Below, piece by piece: positions 10,200-20,897 of a stretch of 64,000 nt of DNA. The notes under the pieces were generated by a model. The model had not been told where the DNA came from, made no database searches, and worked only from the letters and a program-made list of their open reading frames with translations. Where the stretch lies: positions 250,952-314,951 of the forward strand of contig VSDK01015254.1 in the NCBI GenBank assembly GCA_009767595.1, in the 5' to 3' direction. Position numbers and translations under genes: made by a program. How positions within the stretch are numbered: the first letter of the stretch is position 1; the number at the start of each line of letters is the position of its first letter. This stretch comes from Symbiodinium kawagutii. Lineage: Eukaryota > Sar > Dinophyceae > Suessiales > Symbiodiniaceae.

Positions 10200-13040
10200 A
10201 AGCCAAAGCTTCAGAACTGGTTGGTGGTTGAACCCCTATTGGTTGGTGGTGAGTACTGTATGATTGATGGTGACCATTCCCTGGTTTTATATGGATTTTT
10301 ATGGTTCAACTATGTTCAACGAGCGGCTAATGGTTTGACTATCGGTGGTGAGAACTGTATGGTAGTTTTTATGGCTGATGGTGACTGTTGAAGTGTTCCG
10401 TATTGGCTAAGAGTCATCGCTTCTTGGATCTTTTGAGCCAACTCTAACAGTTACTTTAACCATTATTGACTGTTGATTTGATATTGGTTCATGGTCTATG
10501 GACGTTGGCAAATCAAGTAATTAAACCATAATGATTGGTTAATTTTGGTTGACAACGCTAAACCATATAGCATAGCTAAAAACCAGCAATCAACAAATCA
10601 ACGACAATAAGTTTTTATCTACCACAGAAACTAACAATAGACAAACAAATAAGTCAGTAGATACCCAAATAACAAATAAAAACAATCTGAGTATCTACCA
10701 TTCTTATTGGCCAAGAAACACTCACGGGTCGACCATAAAACTTCTCTTGTAGAACCATGGTTGATCAATATCAGAGAGAACTTCTAGGTTTCCAAAAACC
10801 ATAGTTCTTCAAGGTGTAACGTAGCAACCCTCTGGCAAACTACTTCGCTCAAGAGCACCATGCATACATGAGCGGCTGCTTTTATTCGTACAAGATCCTT
10901 TCGCGGTACTTTGAAGGGCGGACCAGGCCTCGTTCAGTTTAAACACTATTAAGACTGGATAACGTCATTTTAGGGTATCTCGTTCAGTTATACATCAAAT
11001 AGACAAGTAATTGACATCAAACCATACATATTATACATCAAACAAATCTCGTTTGGGTGGGCGGACCCATCTCGTTCACCAGCTGACTATGGATGCGAAG
11101 AAAAAACAGAGCAAGCCCCTTGGCAAATAAAAGTGGTTGCTCATATGTAAACCAGCTATTTCTATGGTGGATTCTCCATGCGACTAGGTTGCGGAGTGTA
11201 GCTGTGGTGGCCCCCTCGACAAGTTTAGAACAATCATATGCACCAATGACCACCAAAGGTGAATTTCTGAATGAAAGGAGGGTATGTTGTAGCTATTTTT
11301 CCAGCTTTCAATCAGCCAAAAACTTTTAACCAGCGAAACTTCCATGAAACAGCGTTTCATCAATCATCAATAGTTTATTTCCAATAGTTGATAAACAATA
11401 AAACATCGAAAATCTTTCATAGATAACCCTTGATGATGCATTTACACTTGCCAAAGTTTTCTGGGCATGTAAGAAACATGGAAGCTCCAAAAAAAAAAGA
11501 ACAGTCCAAGCTTAATCAATAGTTGCCATCAGTGGCTATTAAGCATCAATCATATCAACCATAGCCTATTCAATCCTGGTCATGACTGGCCGTTGTAACA
11601 ATGACCAAGGTGAACGGGGTCGGGTTAAAACCGAAACCCACCATATTAACCCTCATTACACTTTGGTTAGTTACCAAAATCATTAACCAGTGACCACCGC
11701 ATCATTGAACATGATTCACCATAGTTCTTCATCATATTGACCATAGTTTCATGAGACACCGTGATTTACTGATGAACAACTGGAATGGTTGATCATAGTG
11801 ATTGCTTGGTAAATAATATCCGTTCTTGGAAAATCATAGTTATTAACCACTACTAACCATAGTTATTGATGATTAACCATACCACAGTTCTCCACCCAAA
11901 ATAATCAACCATAGTTAATCATGATAATCACTATGGCTATGGGTTCTTAACCACCGTTATCAACCATAGTTATTGATGATTAACCATTATAATCATTGCT
12001 TGGCAAATCATGGTGATTAACTGTTATCAATAATGGTTAATCAATTATCAATTATTAACCCTAGTTGATCAGATTAATGATGAATGGTTAATCAGTGGAT
12101 TATTAACCCTAGTGATTCACCACCGTTCTGACCCCCGGCCCCGCCTTCCAGCAAACACATCAAGATGCGGGCGGTGTAGAGGACCAAGGTTCCCAAAGGA
12201 CATTCCTCGCTATGAGGCGAACCGAAAATCACAGCACGGGGGCAACCCCCGTGGCACTCGATTTGTTGGTTAACCGGTTGGTGGTTTCACAAAAGAACCC
12301 CCCCAAACTGGTTGGTTTATTGGTTAACGCTGCTTACTAGTAGGGGGGATTATTTTTGCAATAATAGGAGACATACCAACTATAATAGTCGGTTCATGAA
12401 TCTTGGAGGCTTTTAGATCCCTTGCTAAAGGTCTAACGGCTTCAGTGGCCATATGGTAAATCAACCATATCCCAAAAAGCCGAACAAAAGCTAAGGTAGT
12501 AGCTCTAATCCACCCAGTAAATCAAATGACTAATGTTGGATGATTTCAGGGATCTCCTATCTTGAGAAACCCCCCAGTTAAGTGTAGCAATACCTGATGG
12601 AAAAATGGCAGTTGCACTAATTCTCTCTCAAACTACTCGGTTAGGGAGTACCACGGTACTAATGATAAGAAGAACCATCGGAGCTCAATGGTCGAGTCTC
12701 TATTGTTCTGGTTGTTGTCATTGGTAATATGTATCCATATAAATTGAAATTTCCAAATGCAAATATACATATGAATATAAAAATCAACATACATATGTAA
12801 AACTATGCAAATAACATGAGAGACAGTTGACCGACTCCGTTTGCTTAAAATGATCCCTTGGGACCAATCTGCCTTGATCAAAGTAAATTCAGCTGGAGAA
12901 ACCCATTGCTTTTGGTCAGCTTAATATCAAATTCGGGACTATGACAACAGCCATGGGCAATGACTTTGATCAACAAGCTATAAATAGTCGTACTATTAGG
13001 CACAATCAGTTATCGAACATGGTAATAATGGTTCACAATA
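10200..13040. other. Repeat-rich non-coding stretch
   Basis: AT-rich DNA with ATGGTT-polarity words at 10200-10400 and mixed AACCAT/GGTTAA words at 11500-12120. A family-C MITE lies at 12402-12517. The patch 11038-11330 is open on both strands and could hide an exon, but I cannot choose a strand or splice sites. Nothing else is recognised. Confidence 0.5.
12402..12517. mobile_element. MITE-like element, family C
   Basis: A 116-bp copy of a family with ends CTTGGTGGCTT and AAGCCACC(T/A)AG. It keeps the family core GATCCCTTGCTAAA, GTGGCCATATGGTAAATCA and ATATCCCAAAAA. Five other copies occur in the window. Non-coding. Confidence 0.75.
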
Positions 13041-13041
13041 C

Positions 13042-13230
13042 TTAGTAGCAATACCTGCTACTGAAAACTGATGACTTGGTACGCAGTCGTGTCAATAACG
13101 ACGGTAGTTCTTCATGACGTTGTTGAACCGACAAACCCCAGCACTGCCGATCAACAAAAATCACTATCCTTTTGATCAGCTCATTGTGTCCCATGGACAA
13201 ATGTGCGAACGCCATAGCGGTACCTTCCAA
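13042..13230 (-). CDS. Candidate small ORF or exon
   Basis: A 62-codon open frame on the minus strand beginning MEGTAMAFAHLSMGHNELIK, with natural codon use. It lies just beyond the 3' side of the first RCC1-like gene, outside the duplicated segment. No domain is recognised, and a non-coding origin cannot be excluded. Confidence 0.25.
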   Translation of the reverse strand: MEGTAMAFAHLSMGHNELIKRIVIFVDRQCWGLSVQQRHEELPSLLTRLRTKSSVFSSRYCY

Positions 13231-13574
13231 CCATCCAAGAATAATCGTAATCTATAGGACACCACCAGTGCCTTGGGGGTAGTTTTTGGACAAACCCATA
13301 TTACTGGTCACTGATGGTTGCTTATGCGAAGTATCCCTGGTGAGTAGTGGACCTCCCAGGACTCAAACGACGCAGCGAAACCTTTTTTTGATTGGGTCAG
13401 AGGCCTCCACTCGCAACGCGACAGGTTGGTGATCATGCCGCAGGTCTGTGTTTGGTACATTCCGGTACGCAGAAACCAGCCCAAAAACATTTTTTCATCA
13501 GTTCAAACTGATTGACTGAACTATTGACACTTACAGCAGAGTCAGGAACACATTCCCATGCATGCAAGAAAAGA

Positions 13575-14909
13575 CTACAAGAGCAGCAGCACATCCTGTA
13601 CTGCAGAGCTGTCACCACCAGATATGGGATCGCCCCAGGTAACCACTGACCCGTCGCCCAAGATGGCAGCAAAGGCGCCACGTGTGCCCTGAACTTGTTG
13701 CACGTTCCTGAGCTGATCTCGGACTACAGAGCTGTCACCACCACAATCTGGATCGCCCCAGGTAACGACAGACCCATCGCCCAAGATGGCAAAAAAGGCG
13801 CCACGTGTGCCCTGAACTTGTTGCACAATCCTGAGCTGATTTTTCACTGGCGAGCTGTAACCACCAGCATTTGGATGGCCCCAGGTAACCACTGACATGT
13901 CCCTCAAGATGGCAGCAAAGGCCCGATTTGTGGCCTGAACTTGTTGCACGTTTCTGAGTTCATCTTGAACTGCAGCGCTGTCACCACCAGATCTGGGATC
14001 GCCCCAGGTAACCACTGACCCATCTCCCAAGATGGCAGCAAAAGCATTACTTGTGGCCTTGACTTGTTGCACATTCCTGAGCTGATCTTTCACTGGCAAG
14101 CTGTAACCACCATGTCTCGCATGGCCCCAGGTAACCACTGACCCGTCGCCCAAGATGGCGGCAAAGGCATAACGTGTGGCCTGAACTTGCTGCACATTCG
14201 TGAGCTGGTCTTGAACCGCAGCGCTGTCACCACCAGATATGGGACTGCCCCAGGTAACCACAGACCCATCGCCCAAAATGGCAGCAAAGGCTTGGTACGT
14301 TCCCTGAACTTGTTGCACGTTCCTGAGCTGATCTCGGACTGCAGAGCTGTCACCACCACAATCTGGTTCGCCCCAGGTAACGACAGACCCATCGTCCAAG
14401 ATGGCAGCAAAGGCACCTTCTGTGGCTTGAACTTGCTGAACATTCCTGAGCTGATCTTGAACTGCAGAGCTGTCACCACCAAACTGTGGTTCGCCCCAAG
14501 TGGCTACTGACCCGTTGGCCAAGATGGCAGCAAAGGCCCGATTTGTGGCCTGAACTTGTTGCACGTTTCTGAGCTGATCTTGCACTGCAGAGCTGTCACC
14601 GCCAGAACCTCGATCGCCCCAAGTCACGATCCTATCGCCTCCACAGCACCACATTGCGAAAGCCAAGTCTGTTGCCACAATCCTTGGTTGTTGCACAACT
14701 GCTGTGAAGTGATCCCCATCTTGAATGCCTGCAGCTTCCAAAGAGTCCATGAGGTCGGTCAGCGCAGTTCCCCCTTGTGTGACAAGCTTGAGGAACCCCT
14801 GTCCGAACGACTTCTGGGCCATCACTTTCAAGTCCCTCACAGTGGAAAGCTGTGGGATTGACAGTGCTTTTCTCTTTCCACTTGGGAGGGACACGGTAAC
14901 TTGAAACAT
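13575..14909 (-). CDS. Ubiquitin-like/RCC1-like repeat protein, copy A
   Basis: A complete single-exon ORF of 444 residues. Residues 1 to about 75 resemble a ubiquitin-like beta-grasp domain (VTVSLPSGKRKALSI near the start, GIQDGDHFTAVV near its end). From about residue 90 there are eight full 41-residue RCC1-like repeats and one partial, each with the pattern V-V-T-W-G, G-G-D-S, Q-L-R-N-V-Q-Q-V-Q and A-F-A-A-I-L. RCC1-type repeats form beta-propellers that bind proteins or act in guanine exchange. The repeats here are shorter than canonical RCC1 blades, and no HECT or other catalytic domain follows, so HERC-type ligase activity is unlikely. The start at 14907-14909 matches the paralogue at 17175-18512. 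The ORF ends abruptly inside the ninth repeat with a Leu-rich tail. Confidence 0.85.
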   Translation of the reverse strand: MFQVTVSLPSGKRKALSIPQLSTVRDLKVMAQKSFGQGFLKLVTQGGTALTDLMDSLEAAGIQDGDHFTAVVQQPRIVATDLAFAMWCCGGDRIVTWGDRGSGGDSSAVQDQLRNVQQVQATNRAFAAILANGSVATWGEPQFGGDSSAVQDQLRNVQQVQATEGAFAAILDDGSVVTWGEPDCGGDSSAVRDQLRNVQQVQGTYQAFAAILGDGSVVTWGSPISGGDSAAVQDQLTNVQQVQATRYAFAAILGDGSVVTWGHARHGGYSLPVKDQLRNVQQVKATSNAFAAILGDGSVVTWGDPRSGGDSAAVQDELRNVQQVQATNRAFAAILRDMSVVTWGHPNAGGYSSPVKNQLRIVQQVQGTRGAFFAILGDGSVVTWGDPDCGGDSSVVRDQLRNVQQVQGTRGAFAAILGDGSVVTWGDPISGGDSSAVQDVLLLL

Positions 14910-15129
14910 TTAGAATTGGATGTGCTTTGCGCACGAACCTTACGATCTGTATTCAAATTGCTAAGCTCTTGAACCACTGCCATGCCACGGCTTTGAATGC
15001 AGCGCTTTTCAATGGCAACTCACCAATGAACCAACTGGTTGACTATAGGATCAATCCTGGTTGAGAGCCTATGGTGGACCCGCAGTATCAAAATTGAAAA
15101 GGACATCAACAAACAAAGAGTGAATACAT

Positions 15130-15300
15130 GCTCATGTATGACCCTACATATGCATATATATATATATGACTATGCATATGCATACATGAATAACTATATA
15201 CATACACATATGTGAGTATGCCCAACTCATGAATATGTAACACATATGCACGGAACACTTGTGTAACGTGGTTTGCTATATATATATATATACACATGTG
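15130..15300. repeat. TA/CATATG-rich simple repeats
   Basis: Runs of alternating TA and CATATG words, with (TA)n near 15155-15170 and 15278-15293. They sit in the 5' flank of RCC1-like copy A and are shorter or absent in copy B, so they expanded after the duplication or contracted in B. Confidence 0.6.
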
Positions 15301-15558
15301 TACATGTATGAAATGTGTCGAGATAAATTTGACTTCTATTGAAGTATTTGTGGGTTTCCATCAATATTGTACCCAGAACTGTTCATCACACCAAACATCT
15401 ACCATCAGAAAGCATCGGTACCCGTCATTTTGCATTATGATTATGATTGACCAGTGTTCTCCATCAAGGACCACCATTTGACCGTCAACTAACTATCTAC
15501 CAACCATCATCAAAACCATCATTGAACATCATCAACTACCATTTGATCAACCACGGTT

Positions 15559-15560
<2 letters not shown>

Positions 15561-15623
<63 letters not shown>
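15561..15623. repeat. (CAT)n microsatellite
   Basis: 21 perfect CAT units. In one frame this gives a poly-His open frame, which is an artefact. Confidence 0.95.
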
Positions 15624-16234
15624 TTGAACCATCACCTGGTTGGTGGTCTTCACTACCCCTATGAAACATCTTAGTCAACCAACCAACCCTTAGTTAATAG
15701 TGGGAAAAATGGTGGTTTCAACCCCTATGAAAAATCATAGTCAGTGGGGAAAATCAAAAATGTCAATCACACCACCAACCAGATGTTTTACCATTATTGT
15801 TGCTTCTTATTTCCTATCATTAACCACTACAATCCCCTATAGCCAAGGAGGATTGGTCGGTTGGTTAAGAACCACTGGCCAGATCAGTATCATAGTAAAT
15901 CATCACTACTGAGATGAACTAAGCATCACTACTTGGATGCGGCCCAGGGTAGTAACTGGGAATCATGGCGAGCTGCACCCTACAAGGTGGCTGGAGTTCA
16001 GCCTTTTAACCATGCTGAAGGCTACCTGTCACCAACTGCCAATCATCACCCTTTAGCAAACTCACCTGGCAGTGGAAAATTCAGAATTTCTACCTTAGTT
16101 TTTCTACTCAAAACTGGGGATTTTGACGTTCCAGGGGTCGTTTGCCAGATGTTATGAAGTTCTTTGGAGCATGAACCATCAACGGAATAACCTTTCACTG
16201 ACCAGCATTCACCATCGATCACTACCATTAATAG

Positions 16235-16351
16235 CTTGGTGGCTTGTAGATCCCCTGCTAAAAGTTAGATGGCTCTAGTGGCTATATGTTAAATCAATCC
16301 ATGCCCAAAAAAAACCTCAAAAGCTAAAGCAGTAGCTGGGTTCCCCACCCA
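16235..16351. mobile_element. MITE-like element, family C
   Basis: Begins CTTGGTGGCTTGTAGATCCC and keeps the TGCTAAAAG and GTAAATCA-like core. The right end is diverged (CCCCACCCA). Non-coding. Confidence 0.65.
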
Positions 16352-16410
16352 AATGAACCATCATTAATCATCAACTTCCCATCATTGACCAACCATTCAT
16401 CATCATTAAT

Positions 16411-16537
16411 GGCTACCCAGGATTAATAAACCCCTGGTTGATTAACTAGGGGGTATCCCCTAAAGCCTTGGTTTTCCTTTAAAATGGGAACCCTCCCCAG
16501 TTAATCAACCAGGGGTTTAGCTTCATCCTGGGTAGCC
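16411..16537. mobile_element. MITE with about 40-bp inverted termini
   Basis: A 127-bp element. The left arm is GGCTACCCAGGAT followed by AAACCCCTGGTTGATTAACT; the right arm is its imperfect inverse, AGTTAATCAACCAGGGGTTT followed by ATCCTGGGTAGCC. It could fold into a long hairpin. Only one copy is seen in this window. No clear target-site duplication was found. Confidence 0.75.
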
Positions 16538-16674
16538 AGTAATCAACATTAACCAACCATCATCATCATTCACCATCATTTGAACCATCAATTCACAATC
16601 ACTACCATCGCTGCAAGGCAGCCACCGAGAAAGCTCGCAACTGGGGGCACACCGTTTTTTGGACAAACCCATAT

Positions 16675-16908
16675 GGTGATGGGTCAATATTGACCAACGA
16701 CAATGGTGAAGCCTAGCTGGTTATAATGGTTAATAATGGGGGATGATAACCAACCATAGAAGGGGATATACCAGCTATATATGGCGAGCTGGGTCAATAT
16801 TAATCAACCAACAACTTGGGGGATAATCACCAACAATAATAGTGGGAAAACAATGGTTAATGATGGGGGAGCCAGGGGCACAGGGTGAACTGCCCCACAG
16901 CCACATCA
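16675..16908. mobile_element. A-family insertion in paralogue flank
   Basis: About 235 bp carrying inverted A-family modules: TGGGTCAATATTGACC near the left, and GGGGGAGCCAGGGGCACAGG then GTGAACTGCCCCACAGCC near the right. It separates two blocks that are adjacent in copy A of the segmental duplication (13283-13320), so it is an insertion in copy B or a precise loss in A. Confidence 0.6.
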
Positions 16909-16910
16909 AT

Positions 16911-19101
16911 GGTCACTGATGGTTGCCTATGCGAAGTATCCCAGGCGAGTAGTGGACCTCCCAGGACTCCCATGACGCAGCGAAGCTGCTTTTCGACTGG
17001 TGAAGCGAGGCCTCTTTGTTGCTTGGTTGGTGGGCCGCAGTCCTGTGTTTGGTACATTCTGGTACGCAGAAACCAGCCCAAAAACATGTTTTTTTCATCA
17101 GTTCAAACTGATGGACTGAACTATTGAAACTGACGGCAGAGTCAGGAACACGTTCCCATGCATGGAAGAAATGACTACAAGAGCAGGAGCAGATCCTGTA
17201 CTGCAGAGCTGTCACCGCCAAATCTCGGATTGCCCCAGCTCACCACTGTCCCGTCGCCCAAGATTGCAGCAAAGGCGCCACGTGTGCCCTGAACTTGTTG
17301 CACGTTCCTGAGCTGATCTTGAACTGCAGAGCTGTCACCACCAAATGCTGCACTGCCCCAGCTCACTACTGTCTCGTCGCCCAAGATGGCAGCAAAGGCA
17401 CGGCCTGTGGCCTGAACTTGTTGCACGTTCCTGAGCTTGTCTCGCACTGCAGAGCTGTCGCCACCAGAATGTGAATCGCCCCAGGTAATCACTGACCCGT
17501 CGCCCAAGATGGCAGCAAAGGCAGCAGCTGTGGACTGAACTTGTTGGACGTTCCTGAGCTGTCCTTGAACTGCAGAGCTGTTACCACCATGGCATCGTTC
17601 GCCCCAGGTAACCACTGACCCGTCCCTCAAGATGGCAGCGAGGGCATAACGTGTGGCCTGAACTTGTTGCACGTTCCTGAGCTTGTCTCGCACTGCAAAG
17701 CTGTCGCCACCAGAATCTGAATCGCCCCAGGTAATCACTGACCCGTCGCCCAAGATGGCAGCAAAGGCAGCATCTGTGGCCTGAACTTGTTGGACGTTCC
17801 TGAGCTGTCCTTGAACTGCAGAGCTGTTACCACCATGGCGTCGTTCGCCCCAGGTAACCACTGACCCGTCCCTCAAGATGGCAGCGAAGGCAAAACGTGT
17901 GCCCTGAACTTGTTGCACGTTTCTGAGCTGATCTTGAACGGCAGAACTGTCGCCACCAAAATTTGGATGGCCCCAGGTAACCGCTGACCCGTCACCCAAG
18001 ATGGCAGCAAAAGCAGCTTGTGTGGCCTGAACTTGCTGAACATTCCTGAGCTGATCTTGCACTGCAGAGCTGTCACCACCACCATGTGGCTTGCCCCAGG
18101 TAACCACTGATCCATCTCCTAAGATGGCAGCAAAGGCGCCGCCACGTGTGGCCTGAACTTGTTGCACGTTCCTGAGCTGATCTTGCACTGCAGAGCTGTC
18201 ACCACCAGAACCTCGATCGCCCCAAGTCACGATCCTATCGCCTCCACAGCACGACATTGCGAAAGCCAAGTCTGTTGCCACAATCCTTGGTTGTTGCACA
18301 ATTGCTGTGAAGTGATCCCCATCTTGAATGCCCGCAGCTTCCAAAGAGTCCATGAGGTCAGTCAGCGCATGTCCTCCTTGTGTGACAAGCTTGAGGAACC
18401 CCTGTCCGAACGACTTCTGGGCCATCACTTTCAAGTCCCTCACGATGGAAAGCTGTGGGATTGACAGTGCTTTTCTCTTTCCACTTGGGAGGGATACGGT
18501 AACTTGAAACATTTAGAATTGGATGTGCTTTGCGCACGAACCCTACGATCTCTATTCAAATCCCTAAGCTCTTGAACCGCTGCCATGCCTCGATGTGTCG
18601 CTGCGAATGCAGCGCGTTTCAATGGCAGCAATGAACCAACTGGTTGACGATCAAGGATCAACACTAGTTGAGAGTCTCTGGTGGACCCACAGTATCAACA
18701 AACAAACGGGTGAATATGCGCGCAATACATGCTCATGTATGACCCTACAAATGTATATGACTATGTATATGCATGCATAAAACAATTATACATACACATA
18801 AGTGCGTATGCGCAACTCATGACTACGTAAGACATATGCACGGAACATTTGACTTATGCTGTTTAATATACATACATTTGCATAAATGTATGTAACGGGT
18901 TGACACAAATTCGACTTCTACAAAGTCTTTTTTGGGTTTCCATGAATATTGTACCCAGAACTGTTCATCACTCCAAGCAAAACCATCGGAAAGCTAGAGT
19001 ACCCGTCACCTTTTTGCATCATCAAGATGATGAACTATTTTTATCAATCAAGGACCGTCATTCAACCGTCAATTGGCGATCTACCAGCCATCATCAAAAC
19101 C
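16911..19101. repeat. Segmental duplication, copy B
   Basis: The partner of 13306-15517, in the same orientation and about 3.6 kb away. Sequence similarity is high through the gene and moderate in the flanks, with indels in simple repeats. Confidence 0.85.
17175..18512 (-). CDS. Ubiquitin-like/RCC1-like repeat protein, copy B
   Basis: A complete single-exon ORF of 445 residues, paralogous to 13575-14909. It has the same ubiquitin-like N-terminus and eight full plus one partial 41-residue RCC1-like repeat. One extra Gly sits at the end of the first repeat. Repeats 4-5 and 6-7 are near copies of each other as a pair (GERRHGG then GDSDSGG, versus GERCHGG then GDSHSGG), showing an internal two-repeat duplication or conversion. 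The last two repeats use V-V-S-W-G in place of V-V-T-W-G. It ends with the same Leu-rich tail. Likely role is protein binding; no catalytic domain is visible. Confidence 0.85.
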   Translation of the reverse strand: MFQVTVSLPSGKRKALSIPQLSIVRDLKVMAQKSFGQGFLKLVTQGGHALTDLMDSLEAAGIQDGDHFTAIVQQPRIVATDLAFAMSCCGGDRIVTWGDRGSGGDSSAVQDQLRNVQQVQATRGGAFAAILGDGSVVTWGKPHGGGDSSAVQDQLRNVQQVQATQAAFAAILGDGSAVTWGHPNFGGDSSAVQDQLRNVQQVQGTRFAFAAILRDGSVVTWGERRHGGNSSAVQGQLRNVQQVQATDAAFAAILGDGSVITWGDSDSGGDSFAVRDKLRNVQQVQATRYALAAILRDGSVVTWGERCHGGNSSAVQGQLRNVQQVQSTAAAFAAILGDGSVITWGDSHSGGDSSAVRDKLRNVQQVQATGRAFAAILGDETVVSWGSAAFGGDSSAVQDQLRNVQQVQGTRGAFAAILGDGTVVSWGNPRFGGDSSAVQDLLLLL

Positions 19102-19470
19102 AGCCTTGACTCCACTTCCAGGTCAATTTGCCAGGGAGTAGCCGTCATGTGAACCATCACTTCTTAAGCATCATCATCACTTAACCATCTATCAAGCATG
19201 GTAATGGCTAGTGATGGTGAATGATTTGAATTAACTATCAATTCACTTCCAAGAATTCACCATTGAATTCACCATCATCGATGATTCACTATCAATCACC
19301 ATCATTAACTATTGTTTTCCCTATAGTTATCTATAGTTTGTTGGTTATTATCCACCATCATTGGTTGGTTAACTGCTCGACCCAGCTCGCCATTTGAACC
19401 ATCAACTCACTCATCACTATGGACTATCAATCACTATGGACTATTCACTCATCACTATGGATCATTTGGG

Positions 19471-19571
19471 GGTTTCTCAAGCCATAGGGAGCCCCCAAAT
19501 CATCCTGCATATTAGCCATTTATAGTAATAAACCAACCATAACTTTGGGTACCCCTATGGCTTGAGAAACT
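19471..19571. mobile_element. MITE-like element, family E
   Basis: A 101-bp element with perfect 17-bp terminal inverted repeats: GTTTCTCAAGCCATAGG at 19472-19488 and CCTATGGCTTGAGAAAC at 19554-19570. The inverted repeat extends imperfectly inward through AGCCCCCAAA and TTTGGGTACC. Related copies are at about 21831-21935 and 62541-62623, with diverged ones near 28216-28321 and 42738. Confidence 0.8.
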
Positions 19572-19579
19572 ACCATTTT

Positions 19580-19960
19580 GTAGCTGTTTAACCATGATTG
19601 TTGGTGATGATTCCCTAGTATTATTATAAGCCATTGCTGATGGTTAATATTGACCCATCGCCATTTTGAGAAACTACCATTTAACTACCATTTCATTAAC
19701 CAGCTCGTTTTCCCTATTATTGTTGGTCATTAACCCCCATGAAATTGGTTGGTTAACTGCTTGACCCATAGCCATATATAGTTGGTATATCCCCTTCTAT
19801 GGTTGGTTATCATCCCCCATGATTAACCATTATAACCAGCTAGTTAACCATTGTCGTTGGTATATCCCCTATAGTTGCTAGTTGTTATCCCCTATTATTA
19901 ACCATATAACCAGCTATTATTGGTTGCTTAACTGCTTGACCCAGCTCGCCATTTGAATAC
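19580..19960. repeat. A-family derived repeat cluster
   Basis: Several overlapping modules: TTGGTCATTAACCCCCATGAA, GCTTGACCCATAGCCATATA, TTGGTATATCCCC and ATTAACCATTATAACCAGCT. The same modules recur near 28500-28720, 56440-56640 and 62000-62200. They look like nested or decayed A-family elements. Confidence 0.5.
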
Positions 19961-19974
19961 ATCCATTCACTCAC

Positions 19975-20035
19975 CACGTGTGCCATCAACTCGCCCAGCT
20001 TCCGCATAGGCAGCTGGAAAGACATGGTCCAGCGC
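19975..20035 (-). CDS. Candidate 61-nt internal exon
   Basis: A minus-strand segment bounded by a CACCAG|G acceptor at 20036 and a consensus-like GTGAGT donor at 19974. Two frames are open through it (RWTMSFQLPMRKLGELMAHV, or one starting ALDHVFPAAY). The island is sharply GC-richer than its flanks. The left flank is CCAT-polarity and the right flank is ATGG-polarity. Confidence 0.42.
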
Positions 20036-20258
20036 CTGGTGATCGAGCAAAGATCAGCGCAGCCAGTGGAGTCATGGTATCGAGCTGAATCTGTCAATGG
20101 TTGACCATTGGTTGACCATTGGTTGACCAATGGTTCACTAATGGATATGGTTGGTTAACTATTGGTTAACTAATGGAGTTATGGTTGTTAATATGGTTGA
20201 GTGGTATCTAGTTGGTTGACTGATGGTAATGGTTGACCAATGGTTCACTAATGGTTAA

Positions 20259-20379
20259 CTTGGTGGCTCAACTAGATCCCTTGCTAAAAGTCTAACGGCT
20301 TTAGTGGCCATAATATGGTAAATCAATCATACCCCAAAAAGCCGAACAAAAGCCAAGGTAGTAGCTATAATCCGCCCAG
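20259..20379. mobile_element. MITE-like element, family C
   Basis: Begins CTTGGTGGCTC and closely matches the copy at 12402-12517 through CTAACGGCTTTAGTGGCC and CCAAAAAGCCGAACAAAAGC. Non-coding. Confidence 0.75.
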
Positions 20380-20802
20380 GCTAATGGTATATTATGGTTA
20401 CATATGGTTGAGTCATAGTATCTATTCATGCCTTAATGGTGAATGAACGGTTTTCATTTGCTTTCATAAAGGTTAAAACTTATGGTTGACCATGGCTGAG
20501 TCATGGTATCTATTCGTTCGCTTTGATGGTGCAGCAATGAATAATTATCGACTAATGGTATATCAATATCTGTTAATGGTATATTGTGGTTACGATTAAG
20601 GGAGAACCTTAAGATCCACCATGGCAATTCTTTAATGATGAATGCTTTTGAATGGTGAATGAGAATGGTGTTGAGATGATGGTCGACAAATGGTTAATTA
20701 GATTGGAGCGAACGTTGTAACCAACATCATTTCAACCAACATCATGAATCAGCCAATTCGTCACTGTCAACTAATAGTGAATCAATTAGACCCATCATCA
20801 TC

Positions 20803-20843
20803 GTCTTTATCATCTTTATCTTTATCTTTATCTTTATCTTTAG

Positions 20844-20896
<53 letters not shown>

Positions 20897-20897
20897 A
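20803..20897. repeat. (ATCTTT)n then (CAT)n microsatellite
   Basis: About five ATCTTT hexamers (20803-20842) followed by about 18 CAT trimers (20844-20897). Confidence 0.95.

Larger units (their letters stand above)
13283..15517. repeat. Segmental duplication, copy A
   Basis: This 2.2-kb segment, with one RCC1-like gene and its flanks, is repeated at about 16654-19101. Similarity covers the 3' flank (from GGTCACTGATGGTTG at 13306), the whole ORF, the 5' flank and a stretch ending at ATCATCAAAACC. The short match TTTTTGGACAAACCCATAT at 13283 is shared with copy B but is separated there by an insertion. Confidence 0.85.
15640..16910. other. Repeat nest between RCC1-like genes
   Basis: Holds two MITE-B-like pieces at 15640-15785, a D-like element around 16068-16152, a family-C MITE at 16235-16351, a long-inverted-repeat MITE at 16411-16537, and A-like modules at 16675-16908. 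A 74-codon frame at 15933-16157 ends in MITE sequence and is not supported as a gene. Confidence 0.6.

Noticed and set aside
13433..13681. Extra open frames overlapping the 3' ends of both RCC1-like genes
   Set aside because: They are out of frame with the repeat protein and contain no recognisable domain; their similarity follows from the segmental duplication.
15447..15674. Open frame with a poly-His run
   Set aside because: Produced by the (CAT)n microsatellite.
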